Assembly (NCBI GenBank): GCA_004557195.1
Contig: SFER01000106.1
Span: 1 to 7,584 of the forward strand
Direction of reading: 5' to 3'
Length of the DNA: 7,584 nt
Source: Bacteroidales bacterium
GTDB taxonomy: Bacteria; Bacteroidota; Bacteroidia; Bacteroidales; Muribaculaceae
The translations under genes and the position numbers were made by a program. Below, in pieces: positions 6,707-7,584 of the stretch (position 1 is the stretch's first letter; each line of letters starts with the position of its first letter). Under the pieces are notes generated by a model. It saw nothing but the letters and a program-made list of their open reading frames with translations, did no database searches and had not been told where the DNA came from.

Positions 6707-6845
6707 CAGTTAATATCAATCAGTCTTGATGAAGACCTCAAACTAAATCGCCTTAATCGGCAAACAATCTAAACCAAAACTCACTCGTAGTATGAGAGGC
6801 TTGGTCGCCCAGCAAGCACTACAAAGTGGGTTTTGTCTAAATATT

Positions 6846-7584
6846 ATGAGATACTGTTTCTCAGGACATGAATCATTTCAATGCAAATCCCTTTGGTTAA
6901 AAAAAGGATTTGATTTCCTGCATAATGGCTATTTGTTCTCTCAATCAGACTCCGTAGTTAAACTTGGAGTAGGCAAAAATATGGTGGCATCCATTCGCTT
7001 TTGGCTAAGAGCATTTGGCTTAACCAAAAATGATGTTCCTACTGAATTTGCCTACTACCTATTTGATGAGCAAAATGGTAAAGATAAATTTGCCGAAGAC
7101 ATTTTTACATTATGGCTTCTTCATTTTTTAATAATATATAGCGAAGTCGCAAGCCTTTACAAACTTTTATTTGTTGATTTTCAAAAAGAAAAGAAAGAGT
7201 TCACAAAATCTGACATACAAGCATTCGTTAGAAGAAAATGTTCTGTACCTGAACAAAAGAATGTTTATAACGAAAACACTGTAAAAAAAGACATTGGTGT
7301 TCTTTTTAAACAATATGTAAGCCCTGATGATATTAAGACAATAGAAGATTTTTCATCATTGCTTATTCCATTGAACTTAATTGTGAAAAAGAACTCTGAA
7401 ACTTTTTGTTTTTGCTCTAAAAGTGCTGATAATATTGAGCCAGAATTGATATTATTTGCACTATCAATCATTAGAGGAGAAGACAAAACGATTTCTTTCG
7501 ACAAATTGCAAGAGCTTGCACTAATGTTTTGCATTTCTATAACTACTCTTATTGAAATCATTAAAACTATTGAACAAGAATTCG
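6846..7584 (+). CDS. DUF4007 family protein, 3'-truncated by window edge
   Basis: Open from the ATG at 6846 to the right edge, giving 246 residues; by my recollection the family is around 300 long, so only the end is missing. Family features: the N-terminal FSGHESF (residues 5-11), KSLWLKKG (14-21), KLGVGKNMVASIRFWL (39-54), a DIFTLWLLHF helix (85-94), and YNENTVKKDIGVLFKQYV (141-158). The last resembles a winged-helix recognition segment, suggesting DNA binding (inference). The start fits the family's M[KR]Y.FSGHE beginning; an in-frame ATG at 6792 would add 18 non-conserved residues. The biochemical role is unknown. As I recall, such proteins turn up in defence islands, often beside PAPS-reductase-like or DNA phosphorothioation genes. 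Codons are strongly A/T-ended (AAA, TTT, ATT), unlike the genes to the left, which points to horizontal acquisition. Confidence 0.88.
   Translation, partial: MRYCFSGHESFQCKSLWLKKGFDFLHNGYLFSQSDSVVKLGVGKNMVASIRFWLRAFGLTKNDVPTEFAYYLFDEQNGKDKFAEDIFTLWLLHFLIIYSEVASLYKLLFVDFQKEKKEFTKSDIQAFVRRKCSVPEQKNVYNENTVKKDIGVLFKQYVSPDDIKTIEDFSSLLIPLNLIVKKNSETFCFCSKSADNIEPELILFALSIIRGEDKTISFDKLQELALMFCISITTLIEIIKTIEQEF

Larger units (their letters stand above)
6376..6845 (+). other. 470-base stretch without a convincing gene; structured intergenic region
   Basis: No ORF here has protein-like composition on either strand. The first part (6390-6552) holds several inverted repeats, listed separately. The middle (6555-6690) is AT-rich with no clear element; TATCTTTA at 6605-6612 is only a degenerate -7 box. 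From 6699 there is a good -7 box and a leader of roughly 130 bases to the DUF4007 start. No tRNA, CRISPR repeat or integrase attachment site is recognisable. Confidence 0.6.

Noticed and set aside
6376..6845. tRNA, CRISPR array or integrase attachment site in the gene-free stretch
   Set aside because: No cloverleaf, no regularly spaced direct repeats, and only trivial short direct repeats such as CTATCG at 6484 and 6528.
7265..7561. 98-codon minus-strand ORF
   Set aside because: Antisense to the DUF4007 gene, whose family motifs run through this region on the plus strand.

Overview
The window looks like chromosomal DNA from a member of the Bacteroidales, the phylum being more certain than the family. 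Supporting signs: no purine-rich Shine-Dalgarno stretch stands before any start I checked; TAnnTTTG-type -7 promoter boxes occur twice (TAACTTTG before the DedA gene and before the last gene); and the protein set (NadB, Rpe, DedA, a C_GCxxG_C_C protein, a MUG-like glycosylase) is typical of gut Bacteroidales. A family such as Muribaculaceae is possible but cannot be fixed from this sequence.

Layout. 1-607 (+): 3' part of a uracil-DNA-glycosylase-superfamily gene that enters from the left. It meets tail to tail, with a 52-bp overlap, a four-gene minus-strand run from about 4489 down to 556: nadB, a small unknown protein, a cysteine-rich C_GCxxG_C_C protein, and a multi-pass membrane protein. 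Spacings of 12, 12 and 1 bp suggest one transcript. A well-formed intrinsic terminator at 4534-4567 separates this run from a second minus-strand unit, DedA then rpe (5-bp gap, 5937 to 4577), which has a good -7 box at 5963-5970.

Right of 5940 the character changes. A lone 118-codon ORF (6019-6375, +) reads like a protein fragment, possibly the C-terminal end of a phage terminase. About 470 bases without a convincing gene follow, holding several inverted repeats. Then comes a clearly AT-rich gene (6846 to the right edge, +) encoding a DUF4007 family protein. It is easily missed because it has no stop inside the window. Its base and codon use differ strongly from the housekeeping genes to the left, so it probably marks the left border of an acquired, likely defence-related, island that continues outside the window.

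Functionally, the left 5.9 kb is housekeeping: first step of de novo NAD synthesis (NadB), pentose-phosphate interconversion (Rpe), membrane lipid handling (DedA family) and base-excision repair (glycosylase). The exciting part, if there is one, lies around 6000-7584 and depends on genes beyond the right edge.
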